A DNA stretch of 64,000 bases, taken from NCBI RefSeq assembly GCF_008035925.1, contig NZ_CP036264.1:3406443-3470442 (forward strand), written 5' to 3'. The DNA comes from Stieleria maiorica (GTDB lineage: Bacteria; Planctomycetota; Planctomycetia; Pirellulales; Pirellulaceae). Numbering within the stretch: the stretch's first letter is position 1; every line of letters starts with the position of its first letter. Positions 63,609 through 64,000 of the stretch are shown here, piece after piece. The notes under the pieces are model-generated. The model saw only the letters and a program-made list of their open reading frames with translations, was not told the DNA's origin and did no database searches. Position numbers and translations under genes: made by a program.

Positions 63609-64000
63609 ATGAGCACCTCAGGCAAATACGGCGAGCGTCAATCGTGGCGGCGTGCCGGAAGCGGTCAAGCCGGGAAACGAAAAACGATCAAGACGCTGCT
63701 GACGCTCGTCGCGATCGCGCTGACGTTACTGTTCCTGTACATGTTGATGCCGGGGCCGAGTCGGCAATTGATCACGGTTCTGGTTTCCAACGACTACGAC
63801 ACCGACGTCGTCACACCACCGATGTTCGGCGCCGGCGCGCGCCAGGCGTTGAAGTCGCAGTTGCAGGCCGAAGATTTGCGCGGCAATTGCGAAGTGATTC
63901 GCAGCAGTTTTCAGCAGACCGAAATTGTTTCAAAGTACCTGAGCGACCCCGACGACACCGTCATGGTGATCTTGCGGGGCTATCTGATGCGGGACCAACA
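63609..64000 (+). CDS. membrane-anchored protein of unknown function (3' partial)
   Basis: The frame is open from ATG 63609 to the window end (130 codons). The first 30 residues are basic, followed by a membrane helix (KTLLTLVAIALTLLFLYMLM, about 31-50). The rest (LITVLVSNDYDTDVVTPPMFGAG, then alternating alpha/beta) begins like a Rossmann/caspase-like fold, which is only a guess. It is divergent from tssK and may share its control region. Confidence 0.7.
   Translation, partial: MSTSGKYGERQSWRRAGSGQAGKRKTIKTLLTLVAIALTLLFLYMLMPGPSRQLITVLVSNDYDTDVVTPPMFGAGARQALKSQLQAEDLRGNCEVIRSSFQQTEIVSKYLSDPDDTVMVILRGYLMRDQ

Overview
The window looks like chromosome from a member of the Planctomycetota, most probably the family Pirellulaceae (Rhodopirellula/Stieleria-like). 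The pointers are a DUF1549/DUF1553 protein next to a Tat-exported DUF1501 protein, FGly sulfatases, a DUF1080 protein, a Tat-exported Gfo/Idh/MocA oxidoreductase, a Ser/Thr kinase fused to WD40 repeats, high GC, and many palindromic intergenic repeats. This is inference from gene content; no marker gene was available.

Positions 1-16.7 kb mix housekeeping and planctomycete-typical genes: the 3' part of a dihydroorotase-like protein that lacks its visible metal ligands, DUF1549/DUF1553 and DUF1501 proteins, a methyltransferase, an exported isoaspartyl methyltransferase, YidC carrying an inserted PDZ domain, a PHP phosphoesterase, exonuclease III, Tex, a DUF1080 protein and a lone ABC ATPase. 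From 16.8 to 26.4 kb there are two sulfatases, a ROK kinase, a VCBS/FG-GAP protein, a cation:proton antiporter and an exported protein of unknown function, a setting that fits use of sulfated glycans. From 27.1 to 38.5 kb come a FAAL-ACP-alpha-oxoamine synthase fusion, a DUF1579 protein, a rhomboid protease, an M1 aminopeptidase, an oxidoreductase, an O-methyltransferase and a baeRF-type protein. From 38.8 to 42 kb there are small membrane proteins and an SHD1/secretin-like protein.

From 63.4 down to 44 kb, on the minus strand, lies a near-complete type VI secretion locus in the order tssK-tssL-tssM'-(135 aa protein)-(sigma factor)-tssA-tssB-tssC-tssC2-tagJ-tssE-tssF-tssG-tssH, followed by a kinase/WD40 gene that is split by one in-frame TAA codon. 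Unusual points are a TssM less than half the normal length with no P-loop, a sigma-70 factor inside the operon, a second TssC gene flanked by copies of one palindromic repeat, and the absence of hcp, vgrG and tssJ from the window. A divergent, membrane-anchored gene of unknown function runs off the right end; 15-bp direct repeats lie between it and tssK.

The intergenic spaces carry several families of palindromes (called A to G here), some present at two or three places. All identifications rest on motif recognition; no database search was run.
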